Both the position numbers and the translations under genes were made by a program. This document shows positions 42,101 through 51,106 of a DNA stretch of 64,000 nt, piece after piece; position 1 is the stretch's first letter; every line of letters starts with the position of its first letter. The notes beneath the pieces were generated by a model, which was not told the DNA's origin, did no database searches, and saw only the letters and a program-made list of their open reading frames with translations. Location: positions 1 through 64,000 of the forward strand of contig NZ_JAUNTS010000012.1 of NCBI RefSeq assembly GCF_030538595.1. The letters run 5' to 3'. Source of the DNA: Kocuria sp. (GTDB lineage: Bacteria; Actinomycetota; Actinomycetes; Actinomycetales; Micrococcaceae).

Positions 42101-43477
42101 GCGGGAACCCGCCGCGTAATCCTGGAGTTGAACGGTGCCGTCCTGAATGGCATCCACGGCCGGTTGCACAATCCGCCAGCCCTGTTCGGCGGCCTCACCC
42201 AGCACCGAGAATGCCAGGTTGCCGTCCAGCAGCCAGCGCATCACGTTGCCGTAGGCCCCCAGCGGTTGAGGGCCGGTGGAGGAACTGAGGTTCAGACGGC
42301 TGAGCCCGCGGGCATCAAACGGCCCACCGGCGTTGATCTCCAACGTGATCTCGGCGTCCTCAAACCCCATGCGGAGGGCGTTGCCGGCGCAGGTTCCGTA
42401 ATGGTCGTAGTGGTGCGGCGCAGGTTTGAAGTGCACCACAATCTCTTGGCGCGGACTGCCGATCGCTTTGCCTGAACGCAGGGTGACGGGCACGCCGTTC
42501 CAGCGCCATGTGTCCACCTCCACCGTGATCTGACCAAAGGTTTCGGTACGCCCATGGGGGTCCACATCTTCCTCGGCAACGTAATCAGGTAGGTGTTTTC
42601 CACCCACGTCACCCTCCGTGTAACGCCCGGCCACAGTGGCCTCATGTGCGGTGCCAACCAAGCGCGTGTGGCGCAGAACTGCCGCGATCAAGGTGGGGAT
42701 TTCGTGGTCGTCCAGGGCAGCCGGCGGGTTCATCATGAGCACGCCCATGACCTGCAGGAGGTGGGACTGGATCATGTCCCGGATGGCACCGGTGCCCTCG
42801 TAGAAGTTTGCCCGACCTTCAAGGCCCAGCGTTTCATCGAACACGATCTCAATGCGTTCCACCTGATCCCGGTTCAGCAGCGGTTCCAGAATCCGGTTGG
42901 TCAGCCGCAGACCCACCAAATCCAGCACTGCAGGCATCCCCAGGAAATGATCCACGCGGAAAATGCGGTCCTGGGGCACAATCTGGGCCACCGCAGCATT
43001 GAGCCGCTGTGCTGACTCCTGATCCGTGCCAATTGGCTTCTCCAGCGCGATCCACAGGTCATCCGGATGCTCCACCTGAGCCAGCGTGGCCAGCGCCTTT
43101 TCGGTGATGGCCGGTGGCAGTGCGTAATACAGAATGACCTTGCCCACCGTGGCGGCCAGTAACTGGCTGAGGTCCGTGGGGTCAGTGGTGTCCCCCACCA
43201 CGTAACGAGTGGATGCCAGCGTGGCCTCCACCGCCGGACCGTGAGCGGAGACGGACTCAAAGGCGCTACGCACGGTCTGCTGCCAGTCCGCTGCCTCATG
43301 CCGAGCACTGCCAATCACGGTCAGCTCGCGGTCTGGGTCCACCGTGAGCACCTGCCCCACTGCGGGTAGCAGGAGGCGTTCGGTCACGTCTCCACTGGCG
43401 CCCACAATCACCAGAGTGGTGGGCTGCGTTCCGTGCTGCGGGTGGCCGGTCTGTGCGTCATGCCTGGAAGTTCCCAT
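42089..43477 (-). CDS. Glucose-6-phosphate 1-dehydrogenase paralogue
   Basis: A 462-residue G6PDH family protein with the NADP loop VIVGASGDVTERLLLPAV, EKPIG, catalytic His in FRVDHFLG, and GVPVTLRSGKAI. The usual Lys after DHFLG (which contacts the substrate phosphate in DHYLGK) is Met here (DHFLGMPAV), as I recall for some actinobacterial paralogues, so the substrate may differ from glucose 6-phosphate. It would oxidise a sugar phosphate with NADP. Divergent from the GH15 gene; the pair may act together on glucose from storage or trehalose. TAGCCT ahead of ATG 43477 may be a -10 for a leaderless message. Confidence 0.75.
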   Translation of the reverse strand: MGTSRHDAQTGHPQHGTQPTTLVIVGASGDVTERLLLPAVGQVLTVDPDRELTVIGSARHEAADWQQTVRSAFESVSAHGPAVEATLASTRYVVGDTTDPTDLSQLLAATVGKVILYYALPPAITEKALATLAQVEHPDDLWIALEKPIGTDQESAQRLNAAVAQIVPQDRIFRVDHFLGMPAVLDLVGLRLTNRILEPLLNRDQVERIEIVFDETLGLEGRANFYEGTGAIRDMIQSHLLQVMGVLMMNPPAALDDHEIPTLIAAVLRHTRLVGTAHEATVAGRYTEGDVGGKHLPDYVAEEDVDPHGRTETFGQITVEVDTWRWNGVPVTLRSGKAIGSPRQEIVVHFKPAPHHYDHYGTCAGNALRMGFEDAEITLEINAGGPFDARGLSRLNLSSSTGPQPLGAYGNVMRWLLDGNLAFSVLGEAAEQGWRIVQPAVDAIQDGTVQLQDYAAGSRGPA

Positions 43478-43536
43478 GAACAGTAGGCTACTGATCAAAT
43501 GCCCGCCATGCGCTTTGCGTGCAGAAAGACCGGTTC

Positions 43537-45471
43537 ATGAGCCAGCCCAAGACCACCCAGCCGCACACTGCACGTTCGATTCCACTGGAGGATTACGCAC
43601 TCCTGTCTGATCTGCACACCGGACCGCTGGTGTCCCGTCATGGCAGCATTGACTGGCTGTGCTTCCCGGATTTTGATTCCCCAGCGGTGTTTTCCGCCAT
43701 CCTGGGCGACGCCGACGACGGCCGCTGGCGCCTGTCCATCGCCGACGGCCACGTGGTGCAACGCCGCTACAGGGAAGGTTCCTTTGTGTTGGAAACCTAT
43801 TGGGAGTCGCCCACGGGGAAGGCGGTGGTGGTGGATGTGCTGCCCGCGGGGGATCAGGAAGCCAACTTGATCCGCCAGGTGACCTGCACCGAGGGCTCCG
43901 TGCAGGTGGAACACGACTTACGGATTCGTCCGGATTTTGGGCGCAGTGGCGCGTGGACCCGTAAGGCCGAATTGCCCGAAGGCGGTCAGGGGTTGGTGTC
44001 CGTGGCCGGCCCTGAAATGCTGGTCCTGCGCGGACCGCTGCTGGATGTTCACGAAGAAGACAACGGTGGTCCTCACTCACACCCGGTCCCGCTGGGTGGC
44101 CAACGAAGTGCGCGCATGGGTTGCCGCATGCAGCTGTGTGCAGACCCGCAGGTGCAGCGCGATCACGACGACGTCGCCCACCCCACCGCCACCTGGTGCC
44201 TTGCCTGGACAAAGTCCTGGAACCCCATCCCGGAGGCTGTGGACGCGGAGGCTGCCATTCGGGACACCATGCAGTTCTGGACGGAGTGGTCCGCGCGCGT
44301 GGACGTGCAGGGTGAGCGGGCGGCCATGGTGGAGCGCTCGCTTCTGGTGCTACGGGCCCTGACCCACCAGAACACCGGCGGAATTGTGGCAGCCCCAACG
44401 GCATCTCTGCCGGAAGATTTTGGGGGCTCGCGCAATTGGGATTACCGCTACACCTGGTTACGGGATGCCTCCTTGACCATTGAGGCACTTGTGGAACACG
44501 GGTTCACGGACGGTGCCAAATTGTGGCGGGACTGGCTGTTGCGCGCCGTGGCGGGGGATCCGTGGCGGGTGCAGATCATGTACGGCATTGACGGACGGCG
44601 GGAGTTGCCGGAAACGGAACTGGAGCACCTGGCTGGTTACGAAAACTCTCAGCCCGTGCGAATAGGCAACGGTGCGGTTGATCAGTACCAGGCAGACGTT
44701 GTGGGGGAAGTCATGCTGGCCTTGGCGGCGCTGCGTGATGCCGGCCGTGCTGAGGATCAGTGGTCCTGGAACTTGCAGAAGCACCTTTTGGCCTTCTGCG
44801 CCGAGCACTTTGACCGCAAGGATCATGGCATTTGGGAGATGCGCGGGGACGCCGCGTACTTCACTCACGGGCGGGTCATGATGTGGGCCGCCTTCAACGA
44901 AGGTCTGCGGGCCGTGAAGAATGCGCCCGCCGATTCCTGTGTGGCGGCCTCTGAACGGGAGCTGGAACAGTGGCATTCCCTGCGTGAGGCCCTGCGCAAG
45001 GAGATCATGGAGCAAGGTTGGAATGCCGAGCTCAACTCCTTTGTCCAGACCTACGGCCCGGGGCCGGGGTACCGGGAGGTGGATGCCTCACTGCTGCAGT
45101 TGCCCCACACGGGATTCATCAGCGCGGATGACCCCAAGATGATCGGCACCACAGAGCGGATTGAGCACGATCTCCTGGATGAACACGGGTTCCTGCACCG
45201 CTACCGCACGGCCTCCGGAATGGATGGCCTGGACGGGGATGAATACCCCTTCCTGATCTGTCTCACCTGGTTGGGGGAGCAGTACGCCAACACCGGGCGA
45301 CTTGATGAGGCCAACCAGATTCTGGATCGCCTGGATGAATGCTCCAGTGACTTGGGTCTGCTGGCCGAAGAGTACGCGCCGGCTTACGGCCGCCTTGCCG
45401 GAAATTTCCCGCAGGCCTTCAGCCACCTGGGTTACGTGCGCCTGGCGGATGCAGTGCGCCACCGCAGCTGA
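43537..45471 (+). CDS. Glycoside hydrolase family 15 protein (glucoamylase/trehalase-like)
   Basis: A 644-residue protein with an N-terminal beta domain (DYALLSDLHTGPLVSRHGSI, DWLCFPDFDSPAVFSAILGD) and the (alpha/alpha)6 barrel: SLPEDFGGSRNWDYRYTWLR, DHGIWEMRGDAAYFTHGRVM, GDEYPFLICLTWLGE and NFPQAFSHLGYVRLA. It hydrolyses alpha-glucosidic bonds, possibly trehalose. Between about residues 170 and 210 the sequence (GGPHSHPVPLGG...) fits the family poorly and another frame there looks equally protein-like, so a compensated frameshift cannot be excluded. ATG 43537 is taken instead of GTG 43519. Confidence 0.8.
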   Translation: MSQPKTTQPHTARSIPLEDYALLSDLHTGPLVSRHGSIDWLCFPDFDSPAVFSAILGDADDGRWRLSIADGHVVQRRYREGSFVLETYWESPTGKAVVVDVLPAGDQEANLIRQVTCTEGSVQVEHDLRIRPDFGRSGAWTRKAELPEGGQGLVSVAGPEMLVLRGPLLDVHEEDNGGPHSHPVPLGGQRSARMGCRMQLCADPQVQRDHDDVAHPTATWCLAWTKSWNPIPEAVDAEAAIRDTMQFWTEWSARVDVQGERAAMVERSLLVLRALTHQNTGGIVAAPTASLPEDFGGSRNWDYRYTWLRDASLTIEALVEHGFTDGAKLWRDWLLRAVAGDPWRVQIMYGIDGRRELPETELEHLAGYENSQPVRIGNGAVDQYQADVVGEVMLALAALRDAGRAEDQWSWNLQKHLLAFCAEHFDRKDHGIWEMRGDAAYFTHGRVMMWAAFNEGLRAVKNAPADSCVAASERELEQWHSLREALRKEIMEQGWNAELNSFVQTYGPGPGYREVDASLLQLPHTGFISADDPKMIGTTERIEHDLLDEHGFLHRYRTASGMDGLDGDEYPFLICLTWLGEQYANTGRLDEANQILDRLDECSSDLGLLAEEYAPAYGRLAGNFPQAFSHLGYVRLADAVRHRS

Positions 45472-45479
45472 GATACCTT

Positions 45480-45528
45480 GCACCACCTCTGGGCCGCTTC
45501 CGGACCGGAGGCGGCCCAGAGGTGGTGC
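45480..45528. terminator. Bidirectional hairpin terminator
   Basis: Perfect 18-base arms GCACCACCTCTGGGCCGC and GCGGCCCAGAGGTGGTGC, 13-base loop, between the GH15 gene and the convergent VOC gene. Confidence 0.75.
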
Positions 45529-45546
45529 CAGCACAAGTGCTCGGGG

Positions 45547-46023
45547 CTATTCGCCCAGTGCGGCCCGACGCATGGCCACGGAGTCCAAACGGGTCATGGT
45601 CAGCATGGCTTCCACGGCACGGCGGGCCACCGCACGGTCCGGGTGAAGGTAGAGCCGGTTCACCTCCGCAGGCACAATCTGCCAGCTCAGTCCGAACTTG
45701 TCCCGCACCCATCCGCAGGGCTGTTCGGAGCCTTCCCGGGAGAGTTCGGTGTAATAACGGTCAGCCTCTTCCTGGGTTTCGCATTCCAGGACGATGGACA
45801 CCGCCTCATCCAGCGTGAACATGGGGCCACCGTTGATGATCTGGAACTCCTGATCCTGCAGCCGGAAGTGCACCACCAGGTCTTCCCCCTCCGTGGTGTG
45901 CAGATTTCCACCGGGATCAACCATCACCTGGGTGATCTCGGAGTCGTCAAACAGGGATGCATAGTACTCAGCGGCTTCTCGGCCGTTGCTGCCAAACCAC
46001 AGGCAAGTGGAAATCTTGGCCAT
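45547..46023 (-). CDS. VOC family protein (PhnB/3-demethylubiquinone methyltransferase-like fold)
   Basis: A 158-residue vicinal-oxygen-chelate protein. MAKISTCLWFGSNGREAAEY then YASLFDDSEI begins the fold, and GWVRDKFGLSWQIVP is the usual second-half motif (CGWvxDkfGvsWQ). Despite the Pfam name, the function of these proteins is unknown. GAGGA precedes ATG 46023. It follows the cupin gene at 46 bases in the same direction. Confidence 0.75.
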   Translation of the reverse strand: MAKISTCLWFGSNGREAAEYYASLFDDSEITQVMVDPGGNLHTTEGEDLVVHFRLQDQEFQIINGGPMFTLDEAVSIVLECETQEEADRYYTELSREGSEQPCGWVRDKFGLSWQIVPAEVNRLYLHPDRAVARRAVEAMLTMTRLDSVAMRRAALGE

Positions 46024-46069
46024 GACGGGTTCCTCACTGTCCGGAGCAATATCTCCCGAGCCTATGCGC

Positions 46070-46462
46070 TCAGGAGGAAGTGTGGTTGTCCACCTCGGCC
46101 TGCTGCCCAGTATCAGTACCGGAATCATCATGGCTGGAAGTTCCGGGCACACCTGTGACGGTGGTCAGAAGGAAGACGGAATCCTCCAACGCGGTGACGC
46201 TGTGGCGGTGGTGCGTCAGCGGGGCAATGTGACCTGCCGCCAGCTCATCCGCATTCTGAGCCGTGACAGCAACCCGTCCCGTCAGCACCTGCATGCTGGC
46301 TGCCGGTGGCGAATTGTGTTCGGGCAGCTCGGTTCCGGCTGCCAGAGCCATCACGGTCTGCCGCAAAGGGCCGTCATGCACCACAAGTTGAGCTGCCCGG
46401 CCGTTGCCCGCCGCCCGTGCTTGCTCCAGAAGGTGTTGAGCAGTGTTCTGCAAAGAGTCCAT
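46070..46462 (-). CDS. Small cupin-domain protein
   Basis: A 130-residue protein with a single beta-barrel cupin: QTVMALAAGTELPEHNSPPA then ASMQVLTGRVAVTAQN and HIAPLTHHRHSVTALEDSVF. Related proteins are LuxR-linked or stress cupins that bind a metal or small ligand. ATG 46462 (MDSLQNTAQHLL) taken as the start. Probable operon with the VOC gene. Confidence 0.65.
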   Translation of the reverse strand: MDSLQNTAQHLLEQARAAGNGRAAQLVVHDGPLRQTVMALAAGTELPEHNSPPAASMQVLTGRVAVTAQNADELAAGHIAPLTHHRHSVTALEDSVFLLTTVTGVPGTSSHDDSGTDTGQQAEVDNHTSS

Positions 46463-46488
46463 GGCTCTAGTCTCCAACGTGGCGGCAA

Positions 46489-46529
46489 GCCCGCCTTGAC
46501 GTGCATCAAGTTCTCACATCAAGGCGGGC
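46489..46529. terminator. Hairpin between cupin and double-VOC genes
   Basis: Arms GCCCGCCTTGA and TCAAGGCGGGC, 19-base loop. It follows the double-VOC gene end on the minus strand and precedes the cupin gene. Confidence 0.6.
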
Positions 46530-46555
46530 AGGGCAGCGCAGTGCGGGCTACAGGA

Positions 46556-47365
46556 TCAGCGGAACTCCTCGGGGATTTCCATGATCTGGAAGCTGGCACC
46601 TTGTGGGTCCTCCACGGTGGCAAGGCGACCCCACGGGGAGTCCGCGGGACCATCCAGCAGGGCACCACCCAGTGACTTGATCTGGGCGATCGAAGCATCC
46701 AGGTCAGCCACGCCAAAGTAGACACGCCAGTAGGAATCAGCGTCCTCCGCAATCACGCCCTGAGCGTCACAGAGACCTGCCGCGGTGGTTTCCCCGGTGC
46801 CGTGGGTGAGGTAGCGGAATCCGCTGCCGTCATCGGGCATGGTGTGGACATCCCAGCTCAGTGCATCCCGGTAGAAAACCTGAGCGGAGTCATAGTCCTT
46901 GGACATGGACTCGAACCAGACCGGGGCTCCCACGGTGGCGCAGATTTCCAGGCCGTCAAAGCTCCCGGGCTGCCACAGCCCCACAACGGCACCCGCTGGA
47001 TCGGCGATCACTGCCATGGTGCCCATGTCCCCCACGGGCATGGGCGGCAGCAGAACGGTGGCACCGTGGGCGGCTGCTGCCTCAGTGGAGGCAGCAATGT
47101 CCCGTGTGCGCAGATACACCGTCCAGTTGGTGGGGGCCTGCGGTTCCTCGGTGGGACCCTCCGGTCCGGACAGCGAAGTCATGGCTCCGGCCACCGGCAG
47201 ACCATTCTTGAGCACCACACGGTAGCCACCGAACTCCGGATTGCCTTCCGGGAACTCCCAACCGAACAGTTCCGTGTAGAACTCGATTGCGCCATCAACA
47301 TCATGAGTGGTCAACCCAATCCAAATGGGTCCACCCTCAACTACCACCGGCTTTTGCGCGGTCAT
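46556..47365 (-). CDS. Double VOC (glyoxalase-like) domain protein
   Basis: A 269-residue protein with two tandem VOC folds: PIWIGLTTHDVDGAIEFYTE and ELFGWEFPEG in the first, APVWFESMSKDYDSAQVFYR and DALSWDVHTMPDD in the second. It is of the CFP30/hydroxylase-like type found in actinobacteria, function unknown. GGAGGG precedes ATG 47365. It is an intact relative of the truncated gene at 12624. Confidence 0.75.
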   Translation of the reverse strand: MTAQKPVVVEGGPIWIGLTTHDVDGAIEFYTELFGWEFPEGNPEFGGYRVVLKNGLPVAGAMTSLSGPEGPTEEPQAPTNWTVYLRTRDIAASTEAAAAHGATVLLPPMPVGDMGTMAVIADPAGAVVGLWQPGSFDGLEICATVGAPVWFESMSKDYDSAQVFYRDALSWDVHTMPDDGSGFRYLTHGTGETTAAGLCDAQGVIAEDADSYWRVYFGVADLDASIAQIKSLGGALLDGPADSPWGRLATVEDPQGASFQIMEIPEEFR

Positions 47366-47596
47366 GGAGATTCCCTCCGTCAGGCCCGGATATTTCTCCG
47401 AGCGATTAAGGATGAGCCTAAATCCATGCGCGGACAGCACAAGGGGCGGCGCCATCAGAAATTTCTGCCAGTATGAGCCCGAGTACCCCGTGGACGGTCC
47501 CGACCCCACGGCACCAGGCCGGGTGCGCAAGAGCCAGGTGCATGAAACCCGATGCACCAACCCCGGCCCCAAGTGCCCAGACCCACAAGGAGAACC

Positions 47597-48325
47597 GTGA
47601 GCCTGCCGTCATTGAATCTTCCTGAGTTGTCGCACCCGGACGGTTCTGCCGTCCGGGTGCTGGTGGTGGATGATGAACCCGCATTGGCGGATCTGGTGGC
47701 CATGGGGTGCCGCATGGTCGGGTGGGACACCCGGATAGAGCACGCGGGCCGAGCCGCTGTGGAGGCCGCCAAGGAGTTTGTGCCAGACGTTCTGGTACTG
47801 GATTGGATGCTGCCGGAGTATGACGGACCGGAAGTGCTCACCAAGATTCGACGCACTCAGCCCCAGGTCCCAGCCCTGTTTCTGACCGCCAAGGACTCCG
47901 TGGAGGACCGGATCGCCGGATTGTCCGCCGGTGGTGATGACTATGTCACCAAGCCCTTTTCCATTGAGGAGGTGCTGCTGCGGCTGCACCGCTTGGTGGA
48001 ACGCTCCGGGGTCACGGCCAAGGAAGCAGATGAGTTGGTGGTGGGGGATTTGGTGCTCAATGTCAGTACCCGCGAATGCAGCCGCGGGGGAGATCCCATT
48101 GATCTGACGGACACCCAGTTCCAGCTCTTGCGCTATCTCATGGAAAACCCCCGCGCTGTGCTCTCCAAGTCCCGCATCCTGGATGCCGTGTGGGACTACG
48201 ACTTCCAAGGTCAGGCCAACATTGTGGAGCTCTACATCTCCTACTTGCGCAAAAAGATTGACGCAGGCCGCGAACCCATGATCCACACCGTCCGTGGTGC
48301 CGGCTACGTGATCCGCCCGGCTTGA
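47597..48325 (+). CDS. OmpR-family response regulator
   Basis: A 242-residue regulator. The receiver domain has the acidic pair (VVDDEPALAD), the phospho-acceptor Asp in VLVLDWMLPEYDG and the Lys in GGDDYVTKPF. The C-terminal winged helix (ILDAVWDYDFQGQANIVELY then ISYLRKKID) binds DNA. GTG 47597 follows AAGGAGA. It overlaps the sensor kinase gene, so they form a two-component system. Confidence 0.9.
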   Translation: MSLPSLNLPELSHPDGSAVRVLVVDDEPALADLVAMGCRMVGWDTRIEHAGRAAVEAAKEFVPDVLVLDWMLPEYDGPEVLTKIRRTQPQVPALFLTAKDSVEDRIAGLSAGGDDYVTKPFSIEEVLLRLHRLVERSGVTAKEADELVVGDLVLNVSTRECSRGGDPIDLTDTQFQLLRYLMENPRAVLSKSRILDAVWDYDFQGQANIVELYISYLRKKIDAGREPMIHTVRGAGYVIRPA

Positions 48326-50055
48326 TCACCATGACCCCTCGACTTCCATTTCACCGCACCCTTGCCTTCCGCACGGTGGCTGGTGTGGTGTTGCTGCTGG
48401 CTGTGGTTCTGGCAGCCACCGGGGTGTTCATCACCGTGCTGGCGCAACGCACGCTGGATGCCCAGTTGGATGACGCCGTCCGCCAATCCATGGCTCGCTC
48501 CGCCGCCTTCACCGGTGGTGATCAGGTGTTCGCAGACAAGTCCGGCTCCGACCCGTTCGCCGGTGCCACTCCCAGCGGGTATCCCAGTGCGAACAGCACC
48601 GCCACCGACGGTGCGCAGGACTCCAGCGGCACACAGGACTCTGGCGGTACACAAGACCCAACAGATGCGGACGGTGATGTCACCACCGAACGTGACCCTC
48701 TGGAGGCGCCGGGACAACCTGCGGGGGTGCTCTCCGTTGAAGTGGTCCACGGAGAGATCAAACGAGCCACGTACTTGACGCCGCAAGGCACCGCGGAGGA
48801 CCTTCCGGATGAAGATCTTGACCGGCTGAAGCAATCAGATCTGACCAGCCAAGAGCAGGCCACCCCACCGGAGAATGTCAATCAGGCCACACTGCAGCGC
48901 ATCAAACTGTCCTTGGGCAACTACTGTGTGGGCGCCGTCGTCCTGGAAGGGCAGCAGTCGCCATCTGATCACAGCGGGGGGAGTGATGCGCAACGGGTGA
49001 TCATCACGGGCCTGCCCACTGACCAGGTGGATCACACGCGGGATGTGCTGATCACCGCCGTGGCTGGCGGATCTGCCGCGGCCCTGTTGGTCACGGCACT
49101 GCTGGGGCTGTGGTGGGTGCGGCGCTCGCTGCGGCCTCTGGCCCGGGTGTCTTCCTCGGCAGCCCAGGTGGCAGCTCTCCCGCTGGAATCCGGGGCGGTG
49201 CCGGTGCGGGACCACATGCTGCGCGGCGATCTGGCTCAGCCGGGCACGGAGGTGGGGGACGTGGGGTATGCCCTGAACCTGCTGCTGCTCAACGTGGACA
49301 ACGCTCTCCAACAACGCAACGCCTCAGAAGCCCAGCTCAGGCAGTTTGTGGCCGACGCTTCCCACGAGCTGCGCACCCCCCTGGCCTCCGTGCGCGGTTA
49401 CGCGGACATGCTGCGATTGAGTGAGCAGCTCACACCGGAAGGGCGCAGCGCTCTGGACCGTTTGCTGGCCCAAGCGCAGCGGATGGGCGGGCTGGTGGAG
49501 GACTTGCTGCTGTTGGCTCGTTTGGATGCCGGACGCGCACCGGAATCCAAGCCCGTGGACTTTGACGAAATTGTGGCCGAAGCCGTGATGGATGCCACCG
49601 CGGCCGGCCCGTACCACCGCTGGGCATTGGACGTACCGGAGGAATCGGTGGTGGTCATGGGGGACAAGTTGCAGCTGGCGCAGGTGGTGGGCAACTTGCT
49701 TTCCAACGCCCGCAAGCACACCCCCGAAGGCACGGAGGTGCGCATCACCTTGCGTACTCAGGCCAATCAGGCTGTTCTGCACATTGACGACGACGGCCCC
49801 GGGATCCCCGCGAATCTCCACGATCACCTGTTTGATCGTTTTGCTCGCGGGGACTCCGCCCGGACGTCCCATCACGACGCAGCCTCCGGAAGCCAGCAGG
49901 CTGCGGAAGGGTCCACGGGTCTGGGCCTTGCCATTGTGCAGACGGTGGTGGAGGCCCACGGTGGGCGAGCCGGCGTTGAGTCCCCGTGGCCGGGTGCTGA
50001 TGGCGGCACCAGATTCACCATTCGGTTGCCTCTGGCCTCCGGCTCCCGGCGGTGA
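48322..50055 (+). CDS. Sensor histidine kinase
   Basis: A 577-residue membrane kinase. TM1 near residues 15-38, an extracellular domain rich in Ser, Thr, Asp and Gln (residues 75-130), TM2 near 240-262, HAMP, then the H-box FVADASHELRTPLASVRGYA, N-box LLSNARKHT, and DDDGPGIP and GLGLAIVQTV of the ATPase. TTG 48322 overlaps the regulator stop (TTGA); ATG 48331 is the alternative. Partner of the regulator at 47597. The tctBA genes follow after the stress protein gene, so it could control carboxylate uptake, in the manner of TctDE; not shown by sequence. Confidence 0.85.
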   Translation: MITMTPRLPFHRTLAFRTVAGVVLLLAVVLAATGVFITVLAQRTLDAQLDDAVRQSMARSAAFTGGDQVFADKSGSDPFAGATPSGYPSANSTATDGAQDSSGTQDSGGTQDPTDADGDVTTERDPLEAPGQPAGVLSVEVVHGEIKRATYLTPQGTAEDLPDEDLDRLKQSDLTSQEQATPPENVNQATLQRIKLSLGNYCVGAVVLEGQQSPSDHSGGSDAQRVIITGLPTDQVDHTRDVLITAVAGGSAAALLVTALLGLWWVRRSLRPLARVSSSAAQVAALPLESGAVPVRDHMLRGDLAQPGTEVGDVGYALNLLLLNVDNALQQRNASEAQLRQFVADASHELRTPLASVRGYADMLRLSEQLTPEGRSALDRLLAQAQRMGGLVEDLLLLARLDAGRAPESKPVDFDEIVAEAVMDATAAGPYHRWALDVPEESVVVMGDKLQLAQVVGNLLSNARKHTPEGTEVRITLRTQANQAVLHIDDDGPGIPANLHDHLFDRFARGDSARTSHHDAASGSQQAAEGSTGLGLAIVQTVVEAHGGRAGVESPWPGADGGTRFTIRLPLASGSRR

Positions 50056-50067
50056 GAAGCCCGTGCC

Positions 50068-50427
50068 TCAGTGGTCGGTGGCCTTGACCGCCAGGACTGG
50101 GGCGTTTGCCTCCAGGAGCAGTTGCTGTGCCGAACTGCCCAGGAACAGCTTGCCCACGGGGCTGCGGTGTTTGATGCCAACCACGATCAGGGATGCGCCC
50201 ACCTCCTCCGCCACGTCCAGGAGGTCCCCGGTGGCGTCACGGCCGCGTGGTTGGGGAAAACGGAAGGTGACGGACACGCCGTCGAGCTGATCGGTGTCCG
50301 GATCAAGCTGCTCATTGTCCAGCTGGAAAATCACCGCATCCTCTCCGCGGCGCTTGGCCTCTACCAGCCCCGCAGCCAAAGCGGCTTCACTTTCCGGGCT
50401 CTTGCTACGGGCAATGACGACTGTCAT
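50068..50427 (-). CDS. Universal stress protein (UspA family)
   Basis: A 119-residue single-domain Usp, short for the family. VGIKHRSPVGKLFLGSSAQQ holds the ATP/phosphate loop, with LLEANAPVLAVK at the end. GGAGGA precedes ATG 50427. Divergent from tctB, with a short shared promoter region. Confidence 0.75.
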   Translation of the reverse strand: MTVVIARSKSPESEAALAAGLVEAKRRGEDAVIFQLDNEQLDPDTDQLDGVSVTFRFPQPRGRDATGDLLDVAEEVGASLIVVGIKHRSPVGKLFLGSSAQQLLLEANAPVLAVKATDH

Positions 50428-50511
50428 GCGTCCTCCAGGGTTAGACGTGGCATAAGATCCTGTGTGATCTGCACCATAATGGCATGACCGCACCACACTC
50501 AGAGGACCATT

Positions 50512-51105
50512 GTGAACCCTTCGTCAACGGAGACGGCCTCGGGGCCGCCCGACTTTGACTCTCCCAACTCTTCAGCTGATTCCACCGGCGGGGGGCTCAA
50601 TGGGAGCCAGCCCGGCAACGCAGGAGGCTTCCTCACCGGGCGTTCCGGCCTGATCGTGCCGCTTGTGTTGGCAGGGCTCAGCACGTACCTGGTGTTCGGC
50701 ATGGTCACCATGAACGTGCCGGAGAACACCGACTTCCCGGGCCCGCGGTTCTACCCGCTGCTGCTTGCCATCGCGGGCTACGTCCTGGCCGTTCTGCTGG
50801 TCCTGGACGTGTTGCGCAAACCTGAGCACCGCGAACCCGAAGACAGCGCCGCCTACCGATTCCATTCGGACTGGAAGGCTGTGGCGTGGCTGGTGGGTGG
50901 TTTCCTGGTGTTTGCCCTGGGTATTGAGTTCCTGGGCTGGATCATTGCCGGCGCATTGCTGTTCTGGTGCGTGGCACGCGGGGTGGGCAGCAAGCGCCCC
51001 GTCTTTGACATTTCCTTGGCCCTGGTGTTTTCCAGTTTGATCTACCTGGGCTTCTCCGTGGGCCTGGGATTGAGCCTGCCCTCCGGTTTGCTGGGAGGCA
51101 TCTGA
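50512..51105 (+). CDS. tctB: Tripartite tricarboxylate transporter small membrane subunit TctB
   Basis: A 197-residue protein with a Ser/Gly-rich N-terminus and four membrane helices; GPRFYPLLLAIAGYVLAVLL is characteristic of TctB. GTG 50512 preceded by AGAGGA. It ends one base before tctA. The binding protein tctC is encoded separately at 36346. Confidence 0.8.
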   Translation: MNPSSTETASGPPDFDSPNSSADSTGGGLNGSQPGNAGGFLTGRSGLIVPLVLAGLSTYLVFGMVTMNVPENTDFPGPRFYPLLLAIAGYVLAVLLVLDVLRKPEHREPEDSAAYRFHSDWKAVAWLVGGFLVFALGIEFLGWIIAGALLFWCVARGVGSKRPVFDISLALVFSSLIYLGFSVGLGLSLPSGLLGGI

Positions 51106-51106
51106 G

